From: Azoarcus sp. L1K30
Lineage (GTDB): Bacteria > Pseudomonadota > Gammaproteobacteria > Burkholderiales > Rhodocyclaceae
Assembly: GCF_018122735.1 (NCBI RefSeq)
Contig: NZ_JAGRRD010000001.1
Coordinates: forward strand, 4,178,665 to 4,242,664
Length of the DNA stretch: 64,000 bases
Direction: 5' to 3'
Program-made: the position numbers and the translations under genes
Notes under the pieces: model-generated
The model's database searches: none
What the model was told of the DNA's origin: nothing
Seen by the model: only the letters and a program-made list of their open reading frames with translations
Shown here: positions 1 through 8,648 of the stretch, one piece after another
Numbering within the stretch: position 1 is the stretch's first letter
How the letters are laid out: each line of letters begins with the position of its first letter

Positions 1-2424
1 GCGGGCGGGGGCGCGTTGCCGCTGGAGGCCCAGCGCCTGGGGCTGGAGAGCTACGCCAGCGACCTCAACCCCGTGGCGGTGACCATCAACAAGGCGATGA
101 TCGAGATTCCGCCGCGCTTTGCCGGCCGTGCGCCGGTGGGGCCGCGCATCCCCGGCGACAAGCAGGGCAAGCTGGCCGAGGACTGGTCCGGCGCCAAGGG
201 GCTGGCCGAAGACGTGCGCCGCTACGGCGCCTGGATGCGGGCGGAGGCGGAAAAGCGCATCGGCCACCTGTACCCGAAGATCGAAGTCACCGCCGAAATG
301 GTCGCCGAGCGCCCGGACCTGAAGCCGCTGCTCGGGCAGCAGCTTACCGTGATCGCCTGGCTATGGGCGCGTACGGTGAAGAGCCCCAATCCCGCCTTCA
401 GCCATGCCGAGGTCCCACTGGCTTCCACCTTCGTGCTGTCGAGCAGGGCCGGCAAAGAAGCGTATGTTGAACCTGTCGTGGAAGGCGACAGCTATCGCCT
501 TTTTGTGAAGGTCGGAACACCGCCTGAAAGCGCAAAAAACGGGTCGAAGGCGGCAGGCCGTGGAGCAAACTTTACGTGTTTGCTTTCGGGTGCTCCAATC
601 AGTGGTGATTATATTAAGGCTGAAGGTCAAGCGGGCCGCATTGGCATAAAGCTACTTGGCGTCGTCGCGGAAGCAGGCCGTAACCGCGTCTATTTCTCAC
701 CAAATTCAGAGCAAGAAAGACTAGCTATTGGCGATAGCGAATGTTGGCGCCCAAAAGGCTATGTCCCTGCGCGGCTTACCGGTGGTACTTGTGTGCCTTA
801 TGGACTCCAAGAATGGGGCGATCTTTTTACCAATAGGCAGTTGACGATGCTTAACTGCCTAGCCGATCTAGTTCCAGAAGCAGTTGCGCTGTGCAAAAGG
901 CAATTGAGCGTAGGGCAAGATCGAGCTGGTGATGAAACCTATGCCGATGCAGTCGGCGTTTACCTGGGGGAAACGGTTTCAAAGCTCACCTCTTACCATT
1001 GCACGATGGGAATCTGGCGTGCGAAAGAGGGGAAGTCTGGCCGCGCGTTTGGCCGCCAGTCAATACCAATGGTGTGGGATTTTCCAGAGGTGAACCCGTT
1101 CGCAGGTGCCGGTGGTGATTGGGATGGAGCGATAAATGACTGTGCAAAGGTATTGCAAGAGCTAGGTTCCGGCGCGAAGGGCTTTGTGAAGCAAGCCGCT
1201 GCACAGTCTGAGCAACCGTTCGAGGGGCTGAAGGTAATTAGTACAGACCCCCCCTATTATGACAACGTTGCGTATGCGGATCTTTCAGATTTTTTCTACG
1301 TTTGGCTTAGGCGGTGTCTGAAGCCAGTCTTGCCCGAGCTTTACGCGACTCTAGCAGTTCCAAAGGCGGAAGAACTTGTAGCAGCTGCCTATCGGCACGG
1401 ATCACGCGAAGAGGCTGAGGCATTCTTCCTAGATGGAATGACAGTCGCCATTCAGCGACTAGTCGAATCAGCGCATCCTGCGGTCCCAGTCACCATCTAC
1501 TACGCGTTCAAGCAATCTGAGACAGAGAGCAATCTAGGAACTCATAGTACGGGATGGGAAACCTTCCTAGAGGCTGTGGTACGTGCTGGATTCTCCATAT
1601 CTGGTACTTGGCCAATGCGTACTGAGCAGTCAGCGGCTCTGAAAGCGAACGTCAATTCGTTAGCATCTAGCATCGTCTTAGTCTGCCGCAAGCGCGACGC
1701 CGACGCCGCCACCATCAGCCGCCGCGAGTTCATCCGCGAACTCAACGCCGTGCTGCCCGAGGCGCTGATGGACATGACTCGCGGCGGCATCAACAGCCCG
1801 GTGGCGCCGGTCGACCTGTCGCAGGCCATCATCGGCCCCGGCATGGCGATTTTCAGCCAATACGCGGCGGTGCTGGAAGCCGACGGCAAGCCGATGAGCG
1901 TGCGCACCGCGCTGCAGCTCATCAACCGCTTCCTCGCCGAGGACGACTTCGACCACGATACCCAGTTCTGCCTGCACTGGTTCGAGACCCAGGGCTGGGC
2001 CACCGGCAAGTTTGGCGAAGCGGACGTGCTCGCCCGCGCCAAGGGCACCAGCGTGACCGGCCTGACAGACGCCGGCGTGGTCGAATCCGGCAAGGGTGAC
2101 CTGCGCCTGTTGAGATGGGCCGAGATGCCGCGCGACTGGAACCCGGAGACCGATACCCGTGTGCCGGTGTGGGAAGCGCTGCACCAGATGATCCGCGCGC
2201 TGAACCAGGACGGCGAAACCGCTGCCGGCGCGCTGCTCGCCCGGATGCCTGCCCGCGCCGAACCCATCCGCGCGCTCGCCTACCGCCTCTACACCCTATG
2301 CGAGCGCAAAGGCTGGGCCGAAGACGCTCGCGCCTACAACGAGTTGATCACCGCCTGGAGCGGCGTGGAGCGCGGGGCGAGCGAGACCGGGGTGGTGGGA
2401 TCGCAGGGAAGCCTGGATATTTGA
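1..2424 (+). CDS. DUF1156-type adenine-specific DNA methylase, 5' end missing
   Basis: The reading frame is open from base 1, so the N-terminus lies outside the window. The first visible residues, [10 protein letters not shown], are the end of an SAM-binding motif I (PFAGGG type). The amino-methylase motif DPPYY is at 1246-1260 and is followed by an aromatic-rich stretch. Together with the long insert between motifs I and IV this matches the DUF1156/COG1743 family of putative N6-adenine DNA methylases. The next gene is the DUF499-type ATPase usually seen beside this family, so I read the two as one DNA-modification or defence unit. Base composition is mosaic: about 75% GC near 181-240, about 48% in 601-660 and 1621-1680, then about 72% from 1681. 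That suggests the central part was exchanged. Family assignment is from memory of motifs. Confidence 0.82.
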   Translation, partial: AGGGALPLEAQRLGLESYASDLNPVAVTINKAMIEIPPRFAGRAPVGPRIPGDKQGKLAEDWSGAKGLAEDVRRYGAWMRAEAEKRIGHLYPKIEVTAEMVAERPDLKPLLGQQLTVIAWLWARTVKSPNPAFSHAEVPLASTFVLSSRAGKEAYVEPVVEGDSYRLFVKVGTPPESAKNGSKAAGRGANFTCLLSGAPISGDYIKAEGQAGRIGIKLLGVVAEAGRNRVYFSPNSEQERLAIGDSECWRPKGYVPARLTGGTCVPYGLQEWGDLFTNRQLTMLNCLADLVPEAVALCKRQLSVGQDRAGDETYADAVGVYLGETVSKLTSYHCTMGIWRAKEGKSGRAFGRQSIPMVWDFPEVNPFAGAGGDWDGAINDCAKVLQELGSGAKGFVKQAAAQSEQPFEGLKVISTDPPYYDNVAYADLSDFFYVWLRRCLKPVLPELYATLAVPKAEELVAAAYRHGSREEAEAFFLDGMTVAIQRLVESAHPAVPVTIYYAFKQSETESNLGTHSTGWETFLEAVVRAGFSISGTWPMRTEQSAALKANVNSLASSIVLVCRKRDADAATISRREFIRELNAVLPEALMDMTRGGINSPVAPVDLSQAIIGPGMAIFSQYAAVLEADGKPMSVRTALQLINRFLAEDDFDHDTQFCLHWFETQGWATGKFGEADVLARAKGTSVTGLTDAGVVESGKGDLRLLRWAEMPRDWNPETDTRVPVWEALHQMIRALNQDGETAAGALLARMPARAEPIRALAYRLYTLCERKGWAEDARAYNELITAWSGVERGASETGVVGSQGSLDI

Positions 2425-2481
2425 ATGTCGTTGGTCCGGTGCTGTGCAGTGATGAGCGCCCGGGCCTAAGGGAGAAGAGAG

Positions 2482-5346
2482 ATGAGTCTGAAACCATGGC
2501 GTGAGATCGCCGAACCGCATTCCGACGTCCGCTCGGGCAACTTCGTCCAGGCCGAGTTCGCTGCCGATCTGTCGCGCGTGCATGCGGGATCGGCAACCGA
2601 GGAGTACCAGGATCCGGTGCTCTTCTTCCAGCGGACCTTCATTACCGAGGGCATGCGTTTGTTGCTGGACTCGGTGGTGAAACGGCTCGCAGGGAAGGGG
2701 GGCGACCCGGTCATCCAACTGCAGACCGCCTTCGGTGGTGGCAAGACGCACACCATGCTCGCGGTGTATCACCTGGCCAAGGGGACGACGCCCGCGAGCG
2801 ATCTGCAGGGCATTGCGCCCATCCTCGACCTTGCCGGCGTTACCGAATTGCCCAAGGCCCGTATCGCCGTGCTCGATGGGGTGGAGCTGCTGGGCATGGC
2901 GAGCAAACCGCGCATTCACGCTGGCTGCACGGTACGAACTTTGTGGGGTGAGCTGGCTTGGCAGCTGGGCGGGGAGGCTGCTTACGAGCGCGTGAAGGAA
3001 GCTGACCAGACGGGTACGGCCCCGGGCAAGAAGGATCTGGCGGACCTGCTGGCGTCCACTGCACCTTGCGTCATCCTGATGGACGAATTGGTGCGCTACG
3101 TGTCGCAGTTCGAGGAGGGCAAAACGCTCTCGGGGGGCACCTACGACACGCAACTCTCTTTTGTGCAGTCGCTCACCGAGGCGCTTAAGGCAGTGCCAAC
3201 GGCTGTGCTGCTGGCTTCGCTACCGTTTTCCGACCGCGAAGCGGGTAGCCAGCAAGGTGTGAAAGCTCTGCGCGCGCTGGAGCATTACTTCGGTCGGGTG
3301 CAGGCCCTGTGGAAGCCGGTGGCGACCGAAGAAGCGTTCGAGATCGTGCGCCGGCGCCTGTTCTCGAACATCAACGACAAGCTGGCGATGGAGTCGGTCT
3401 GCCGCGCGTTTGCCGACTACTACATCGCAAACCGTGACGACTTCCCGCAGGAGACGCAGGACAGCAAATACCTCGAGCGCTTGATTCACGCCTACCCGAT
3501 CCACCCCGAGGTGTTCGACCGTTTGTACGAAGACTGGTCGACGTTGGACAACTTCCAGCGCACCAGAGGCGTCCTGAAGCTGATGGCGAAGGTCATTCAC
3601 CGCCTGTGGCGCGACGGGAACAATGATCCGCTGATCATGCCGGGTAGCTTGCCGCTGATGGATGCCGACACCCGCAACGAGTCGATCTACTACCTTCCGC
3701 AGGGTTGGGATCCGGTGATCGAGCGTGATGTGGATGGCGAGCGTTCGGAAACCTGGGAGATCGAAAGCAAGGACACCCGATTCGGCGCCGTCCAGGCCTG
3801 CCGCCGTGCGGCTAGAGCGATTTTCCTGGGGAGCGCGCCGTCTACCTCCAATCAACTGGTGCGCGGGCTGGAGCTGGAACGCGTGCTTCTGGGGGTGGCA
3901 CAGCCAGGCCAGCAGGTGAGCCTGTTCAAGGACGCGCTGCGCCGCCTGAATGACCGGCTGCACTATCTGAGCCACGCGAACAACCGCTTCTGGCTGGATA
4001 CCCGACCCAATTTGCGCCGCGAGATGGAAGAGCGCAAACGGCGCTTCCAGGACAAGGAAGACGTCTTCCCGATGATCCGGGATCGCGTGCAACGCAGCTT
4101 TGCCAGCGGCGTATTCGGTGGCATTCACATCTTCACCGGCAGCAGCGATGTTCCCGACGACTGGGCGCTGCGTCTGGTGGTGCTGCCGCCCGATGCAGCC
4201 TTCACCCGGAGCGGGCAGAGTCTGGCGCTCGATCGTGCGAACGAGATACTCAAGAAGCGTGGCGATCAGCCCCGTTTCAAACAGAACCGACTGATCTTCG
4301 TGGCGGCGGACTACGACAGCGTGAGCCGCTTGAAGGACCACGTTCGCTCGTATCTGGCGTGGCGCAGCATCGTTAATGACTACAAGGACAATCGGATCGT
4401 TCTCGACAACCTGATGGCGACGCAGGCGCAAGAGACCTTGTCGCAGGCAGACGAGACGGTGAAGCGCATGATCCGGGAGACCTACAAGTGGTTGCTGGCC
4501 CCGGTGCAGGAGGCGCGCCCCGGTAAGGGATTGTCGGAGCTGATGTGGGAGCATTTCCCGCTCAACTCGGGCGCACCCAATTGGTCGCAGGAGATGGAGC
4601 GGGTACTCAAGGACAATGAGCTGCTCATTACCGAGTGGGCGCCCATCCACCTGGCGAAAGTGCTGAAGGACTGGTTCTGGAAGGATGGCGTTCGAGAAGC
4701 TGGTGCGCTGAACGTCTGGCAACAAAGCTGCCAACAACTCTACCTGCCGCGCCTGACCGACGATACGGTGTTCCAACGCACGATGGCTGCAGGGGCGGAG
4801 AGCCGCGACTTCTTTGGCTTTGCACAGGGTAAGGACGGCGATCGTTACCTCGGCTTCAGCTATGGCAAGCGTGCCTCGCTGTTCATGGACAGTTCCTTGT
4901 TGCTGATTGAGCCGGTGGCCGCTGCTGCCTACCTTGAGGTCGAGCGGGCTGCCGAGGAGGCCGCCCGGCCGAAACCGACGATTGCAGAGGCTCAGGGTGG
5001 TTCAAGCGGTACGGGCACCCGCGTTGGTGGGACTACGGCTACCTATGCGAGCGACTCGGCGAGTGGCAGCTATCCGACGGGGACGTCGACTGCCGCCGCT
5101 CCAGCGGTCAAGAAGCAGTTCTACGGCAGCATCGACCTCGATCCGATCCTGGCGAAAAAGCAGTTCGCCGATCTGGTGGATGAGGTGGTTCAGCAGTTCA
5201 CGCTACGCCCGGGTGTGAGGGTGAAGATTGCTGTCGAGATTCAGGCAGAGTCGCCCATCGGGTTTGATGATGGTCTGCAGCGGGCGGTTAAAGAGAACTG
5301 CAATGTGCTTCGGTTCAGGAACGCGGAATTTGAAGGTGGGGAATAG
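2482..5346 (+). CDS. DUF499-type AAA+ ATPase, partner of the DUF1156 methylase
   Basis: A 954-aa protein with a Walker A loop FGGGKTH at residues 84-90 and a Walker B VILMDE at about 197-202, typical of the DUF499/COG1483 ATPases. Residues about 835-875 form a Gly/Ser/Thr/Ala-rich linker, followed by a C-terminal domain of about 75 residues starting at [11 protein letters not shown]. The start ATG is preceded by a good ribosome site (GGGAGAAGAGAG) and lies 57 bp after the methylase stop, so the two are probably cotranscribed. In the family this ATPase co-occurs with DUF1156 methylases in defence islands. Its exact role (DNA translocation, complex remodelling) is not known to me. Other genes I would expect nearby, such as a helicase or PLD nuclease, are not downstream here and could only lie to the left of the window. 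Confidence 0.82.
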   Translation: MSLKPWREIAEPHSDVRSGNFVQAEFAADLSRVHAGSATEEYQDPVLFFQRTFITEGMRLLLDSVVKRLAGKGGDPVIQLQTAFGGGKTHTMLAVYHLAKGTTPASDLQGIAPILDLAGVTELPKARIAVLDGVELLGMASKPRIHAGCTVRTLWGELAWQLGGEAAYERVKEADQTGTAPGKKDLADLLASTAPCVILMDELVRYVSQFEEGKTLSGGTYDTQLSFVQSLTEALKAVPTAVLLASLPFSDREAGSQQGVKALRALEHYFGRVQALWKPVATEEAFEIVRRRLFSNINDKLAMESVCRAFADYYIANRDDFPQETQDSKYLERLIHAYPIHPEVFDRLYEDWSTLDNFQRTRGVLKLMAKVIHRLWRDGNNDPLIMPGSLPLMDADTRNESIYYLPQGWDPVIERDVDGERSETWEIESKDTRFGAVQACRRAARAIFLGSAPSTSNQLVRGLELERVLLGVAQPGQQVSLFKDALRRLNDRLHYLSHANNRFWLDTRPNLRREMEERKRRFQDKEDVFPMIRDRVQRSFASGVFGGIHIFTGSSDVPDDWALRLVVLPPDAAFTRSGQSLALDRANEILKKRGDQPRFKQNRLIFVAADYDSVSRLKDHVRSYLAWRSIVNDYKDNRIVLDNLMATQAQETLSQADETVKRMIRETYKWLLAPVQEARPGKGLSELMWEHFPLNSGAPNWSQEMERVLKDNELLITEWAPIHLAKVLKDWFWKDGVREAGALNVWQQSCQQLYLPRLTDDTVFQRTMAAGAESRDFFGFAQGKDGDRYLGFSYGKRASLFMDSSLLLIEPVAAAAYLEVERAAEEAARPKPTIAEAQGGSSGTGTRVGGTTATYASDSASGSYPTGTSTAAAPAVKKQFYGSIDLDPILAKKQFADLVDEVVQQFTLRPGVRVKIAVEIQAESPIGFDDGLQRAVKENCNVLRFRNAEFEGGE

Positions 5347-5574
5347 TCGGTTGTCGCTTTGAGAAACGCGTAAGGAGTTTTGTGCAACGCAGACATAAAG
5401 CGCGTTGCCGAAAATCCTTCGATTTCCGCGTTCTGAACTAAAAGAGTCGTGGGCCTCGGTGCTCGTTCTCGAGAGAGGTCCACGATCCTGCGGTTCTATT
5501 CTTTGGAGATATGGCGAAAGCGAATCGTCGATATCAGCTTACACGCGATGAAGCTCAGACCGTTGCTTGCGCGG

Positions 5575-5832
5575 TTACTCGGAAGATCGCGCCTGCTCGC
5601 CTGCAGTCCACGGCATTTCTCGCTCCGCAGCACGGACTATCTGAGAAGGGCGCCGACCGAGCGCCCTAGCGATAGCTTCAAGCGTGTCGATAGCCGGGGC
5701 ACTTTTACCCCGTTCTATGAGACTGATGAGATTGGTGTGGAGATCGGACAGCTCGGCAAGCTTCTCTTGTGTCAGCCCTCGTCGCGCACGCTCTCTGCGA
5801 ACCACTCTGCCCAATGCTTCTAGGAGATCCAT
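5575..5832 (-). CDS. XRE-family helix-turn-helix regulator
   Basis: An 85-aa protein that is almost entirely one HTH_3/XRE domain: LGRVVRRERARRGLTQEKLA followed by the recognition-helix region HTNLISLIERGKSAPAIDTL. Such small single-domain regulators typically repress their own promoter and that of a neighbouring gene. It is divergent from the unknown gene at 5906, and the 74-bp space between them holds a perfect 16-bp palindrome that is a good operator candidate. The last 25 residues are not recognisable. It could be the antidote or immunity regulator of the neighbouring gene, or a control element for the island. That is inference from position. Confidence 0.85.
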   Translation of the reverse strand: MDLLEALGRVVRRERARRGLTQEKLAELSDLHTNLISLIERGKSAPAIDTLEAIARALGRRPSQIVRAAEREMPWTAGEQARSSE

Positions 5833-5883
5833 AGCCGCCCGCGTTCCATCGCGCGAGTCTGTATGGCATCATTCCCGAACTCC

Positions 5884-5899
5884 ACACAAAATTTTGTGT
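5884..5899. promoter_or_regulatory. Perfect 16-bp palindrome, candidate XRE operator
   Basis: ACACAAAATTTTGTGT is its own reverse complement and sits in the divergent spacer between the XRE gene (start 5832) and the gene starting at 5906. Immediately after it, CTGCAATGCAG (5901-5911) is a second near-palindrome that includes the start codon of the plus-strand gene. The A/T core contrasts with the GC-rich surroundings. Binding here would cover the start of the plus-strand gene and so fits repression. Binding itself is inference. Confidence 0.55.
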
Positions 5900-5905
5900 T
5901 CTGCA

Positions 5906-6340
5906 ATGCAGAGTCAAAAGCTTCTTTTGAGAACCGACATCCACGATCAACGCGTCCCCGCCTCGACGCGCCGTGGAAGTCGCTATTGGGTACAGGCCGA
6001 GCTCTCCGTGGAGATGTTCTTCATCGTGGAGGAGTGCGTTGTGGACGGGCCTGATAGGCCCCCTCAACGCTTCATCGCCGCCGATCTCTCGGAGGCGCAC
6101 CGCATCCCGGAATTGTACGGGCTCAAGAAAAGCACTCTTCTTGCGTGCGTTCTCGGTCTCGAGGGACAGCGTCGCCTGGAGCAAGTCATTGAGGCTTATG
6201 TCGGCGCGGCAAGTGACCAAATCGCAGTGAAGCTGGAATCTGGTGAGGTGATTCTGGCAGCGGGCTCGGCGACTGGACAGGTGCTTAGCAGAGGATCGCC
6301 GGTCTTCCTGAAGGAAGAGCAGAGCAACTTCGAGGGCTGA
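5906..6340 (+). CDS. Unknown 144-aa protein divergent from the XRE regulator
   Basis: I do not recognise a family. The frame is open much further upstream, but that part is antisense to the XRE gene. The ATG at 5906 is the first one beyond the divergent spacer and is chosen for that reason. No clear Shine-Dalgarno is seen, so the message could be leaderless or the start could be downstream. The protein is mixed alpha/beta in character, without signal peptide or membrane segment. The central part contains LKKSTLLACVLGLEGQ and the C-terminal part alternates hydrophobic and polar residues (EVILAAGSATGQVL). Sharing a spacer with a small HTH regulator suggests a regulated island gene, possibly the effector of a two-gene unit. 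Confidence 0.5.
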   Translation: MQSQKLLLRTDIHDQRVPASTRRGSRYWVQAELSVEMFFIVEECVVDGPDRPPQRFIAADLSEAHRIPELYGLKKSTLLACVLGLEGQRRLEQVIEAYVGAASDQIAVKLESGEVILAAGSATGQVLSRGSPVFLKEEQSNFEG

Positions 6341-6362
6341 TAGTCACTCTCCGACACGATCG

Positions 6363-7211
6363 TCAGGCGCCATTCCGGACCCGCCTAGACCGCCTCGATT
6401 CATCAAGTTCTCCCGGCACCACGACGCGGACCTCGCCGGTCTCCGGCTCAAAGGCCGTGATGCCGCGGAGTCCGACGCCGTGAGGCCGGAAGCCCAAGCC
6501 GTCGAACGTGCTGCTGTAGTCGAGATTGTCGTGATGGTGGCCGTGAAAACTCGCTCTTACGCCCAGCGACTGCGCTAGCCGCGTGAGTTCATCGAATCCG
6601 TGCGGGTGGCAACCCGGCGCCTCGTGCGTCACGAGGATGTCGGCGCGCTGCGTGGCAAGGCTCTGTAAGGTATCGGGGAAGATCGAACTGGCATGTTTGC
6701 GCAGTTGCCCGCTCTTTGTCGTGTTGACCATGGCCGAGACCCTATCCGGGACGGACTCAAGCCTGATCCGATCCATTTTTGACAGCCGGCGTTGCACACC
6801 CGGCCGGGCATGCAGGTCGCGGGCGAATCCTTCGTAGTTTCGGAAGTGCAGTTCTTCAGCCGAGACGCTCTTGCTATCCGCCGGAAACCAGATGGCACCA
6901 CGAAAGATGCCGCCCAAGCCTGCCACGCGAATACCGCAAACCTCGACAACACGGCCATCGATCCGGCGGTGCTGCGAGTTCTGCAGATGTCGCCAGTTGT
7001 CCTCGCTATCGGTGTCGTGGTTTCCAACGATCCAGTGCACCGCGACACCAAGAGCTTCGATGGGCGCTACTTCCTGCTCGAAATCGTGCTGTGCCTCGAT
7101 GTCGCCAAGGAAGATCACCGCGTCGACGCGGCAGCCTCGGGCACGCTCGGCCGCAATGGCCGGCGGAATGTGATCGAAGCGGCCGTGGTTGTCGCCCAGG
7201 ATGAGGATCAT
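6363..7211 (-). CDS. Calcineurin-like metallophosphoesterase
   Basis: A 282-aa protein with the full metal-ligand set of the calcineurin-like phosphoesterase fold: GDNHG at residues 6-10, GD at 36-37, GNHD at 63-66, a THEAPG segment, and GHHHD near the C-terminal third. It is therefore expected to be an active two-metal phosphohydrolase on nucleotides, nucleic acid or phosphoprotein. The substrate cannot be read from the sequence. No signal peptide is seen, so it is probably cytoplasmic. The ribosome site is weak. It is oriented like the NdpA-like/RelA-SpoT operon but separated from it by 438 bp, so a functional link is possible but not shown. The 3' end lies 22 bp from the convergent gene at 6340. 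Confidence 0.85.
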   Translation of the reverse strand: MILILGDNHGRFDHIPPAIAAERARGCRVDAVIFLGDIEAQHDFEQEVAPIEALGVAVHWIVGNHDTDSEDNWRHLQNSQHRRIDGRVVEVCGIRVAGLGGIFRGAIWFPADSKSVSAEELHFRNYEGFARDLHARPGVQRRLSKMDRIRLESVPDRVSAMVNTTKSGQLRKHASSIFPDTLQSLATQRADILVTHEAPGCHPHGFDELTRLAQSLGVRASFHGHHHDNLDYSSTFDGLGFRPHGVGLRGITAFEPETGEVRVVVPGELDESRRSRRVRNGA

Positions 7212-7649
7212 TTGAAGGGTTCCCAGCTGCCGGGCAGCTTACGGCAAGTGAGCACCAGCTCTGGTGCCCACAATAGATGCACGCCGTTCAGAATCAACAA
7301 ACGGTGGATCGGCGATTCATTGTACTAGCGGCATCTACGATGATCCACGCAATGCCATCAGCGAAGCCGAAGTCGGCGCATTGACTGCAAGGAGGCAGGT
7401 GTTTTAGCTTGAACGCGTGGTGCTCGGCCAAAGGAGGCCTTGAGCCTGCGGTCCGATTCGGTTGGCAATGTGGCAATCAGCTGGCCCTCAGGGCCAGTGG
7501 GCCTTAAACGACAACTTCGCTATCCGGCCAACTCCTGCTTCAGACCTGTTGCTGTTGTTCGGGTGTCGAGATGACGGCTGTTTAGCACGCAAGCGGCCAT
7601 ATTCTGGCAAACCGTCTCCGAACGCAGCGGGCACTGCGACCCCCGCAGA
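7212..7649. other. 438-bp stretch without a convincing gene
   Basis: It lies between the RelA/SpoT gene and the metallophosphoesterase gene. The short open frames here (for example 7294-7476 minus and 7462-7665 plus) have no recognisable domain, no ribosome site and poor composition. The part 7480-7640 looks like decayed sequence, with the pieces CGGCCAACTCCTGCTTCAGA and GCGGCCATATTCTGGCA spaced about 75 bp apart. The upstream region of the metallophosphoesterase must hold its promoter, but I cannot point to convincing -35/-10 boxes. Confidence 0.5.
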
Positions 7650-8648
7650 TCACAAGTTGTCGTAACTAATACCCAGATCGAGGAAAACGAGTTTCAGCTC
7701 TGCGGTTGTCAGCGGCCATATATCCTTGACCTCGGCCGGCCTCGAAACTGCCATGAGATACGCGAAGAGGATAACGGGCTGCCGGAAAAGATGGTGCGTA
7801 TCGAAGCGAGATCGAATGCGCTCTGAGATGTAGCCTTTAGACAAAATGAGACTTTCGATCTGCCCTGTCAGATCGGCCGGCATTTGTTCCGCAAATGCAT
7901 CCAGAACTACTACGTTCGACTTCTCTGTTTCGGGACGTATGCCGATGTGGCGCACGTAGGCCCGGCTCAGCGCATCAATCGCGTCCCGGACGGGCTTCGA
8001 GGCCGATTGAAGATCACGCATCACCAGTTCGAAGAAATCATCCGCCGCCTCGATCAGCGCCATGCTTTTTGCAACGGCACGATTGACTTCCGGGGATGCG
8101 GCCTTCTTCGGTTTGTAGATGGTATCGTGTGTCAGCTCACTATGCGCGTGCTGCAACAGTGTGCGAATTTGCAGTTCGCAAGCCGTGCCCTTCAGAACCG
8201 TCACCGCCCCGAGCCTTATGTCTCGTGACGCGCGCACCACGTAGTGTAGGGACTGGTAAGAAAACTCCAACGGGCGCGCTCGACGCTCTTCCTCGTAATC
8301 GCGATCTTTGGACCCTTCCCAATCTTGGTCGTCCAGAATCGCCTGCTCGACGAGGCGTATGTGGCTCGACAGAAGCACTACAAAGCGCATGCCCGCTTTG
8401 TCAGTAATTTCAGCGTATGGATCGCCATACTTCTTATCGCGGAAGAGCGCCTTGTCAACGAGTGATTTCGCATCCTTCAAGCGTGGCTGAACCGGCAGTT
8501 TCAGGAACTCGCTGATCTTCCCCGGGGGCTCTTGTTGCGCAAGAAGCTCAGTCAAACGCGCGACCAGCCGATCGCGGACGTAGTCGCTCCACGCCTGATA
8601 TATCGGTCGCTCAGCTTCCCAGAGAGTGCGAATCTCGCTCTCGGTCAT
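7650..8648 (-). CDS. RelA/SpoT-domain (p)ppNpp synthetase-like protein
   Basis: A 332-aa protein with the nucleotide pyrophosphokinase signatures of the RelA/SpoT synthetase domain: KKYGDPY followed by DKAGMR at residues 83-88, YQSLHYVV at 131-138, ELQIRT at 158-163 and QHAHSELTHD at 166-175. The residues expected for catalysis appear intact. No HD hydrolase, TGS or ACT domain is present, so it is a stand-alone synthetase type (COG2357-like), followed by an unfamiliar C-terminal half of about 150 residues. Its ATG overlaps the stop of the upstream NdpA-like gene (ATGA, 8645-8648), showing translational coupling. Stand-alone synthetases include alarmone makers and toxic tRNA- or adenine-nucleotide-pyrophosphorylating enzymes used in phage defence. 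Which applies here is open. Confidence 0.85.
   Translation of the reverse strand: MTESEIRTLWEAERPIYQAWSDYVRDRLVARLTELLAQQEPPGKISEFLKLPVQPRLKDAKSLVDKALFRDKKYGDPYAEITDKAGMRFVVLLSSHIRLVEQAILDDQDWEGSKDRDYEEERRARPLEFSYQSLHYVVRASRDIRLGAVTVLKGTACELQIRTLLQHAHSELTHDTIYKPKKAASPEVNRAVAKSMALIEAADDFFELVMRDLQSASKPVRDAIDALSRAYVRHIGIRPETEKSNVVVLDAFAEQMPADLTGQIESLILSKGYISERIRSRFDTHHLFRQPVILFAYLMAVSRPAEVKDIWPLTTAELKLVFLDLGISYDNL

Noticed and set aside
3220-4776. 518-codon open frame antisense to the DUF499-type ATPase
   Set aside because: Shadow frame without domains, inside a gene with clear Walker motifs.
5449-5823. 124-codon plus-strand frame over the XRE gene
   Set aside because: Antisense to a clear HTH protein. 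No domain of its own.
7462-7665. 67-codon plus-strand frame in the gap after the RelA/SpoT gene
   Set aside because: Overlaps the end of the real gene, has no domain and seems to lie in decayed sequence.
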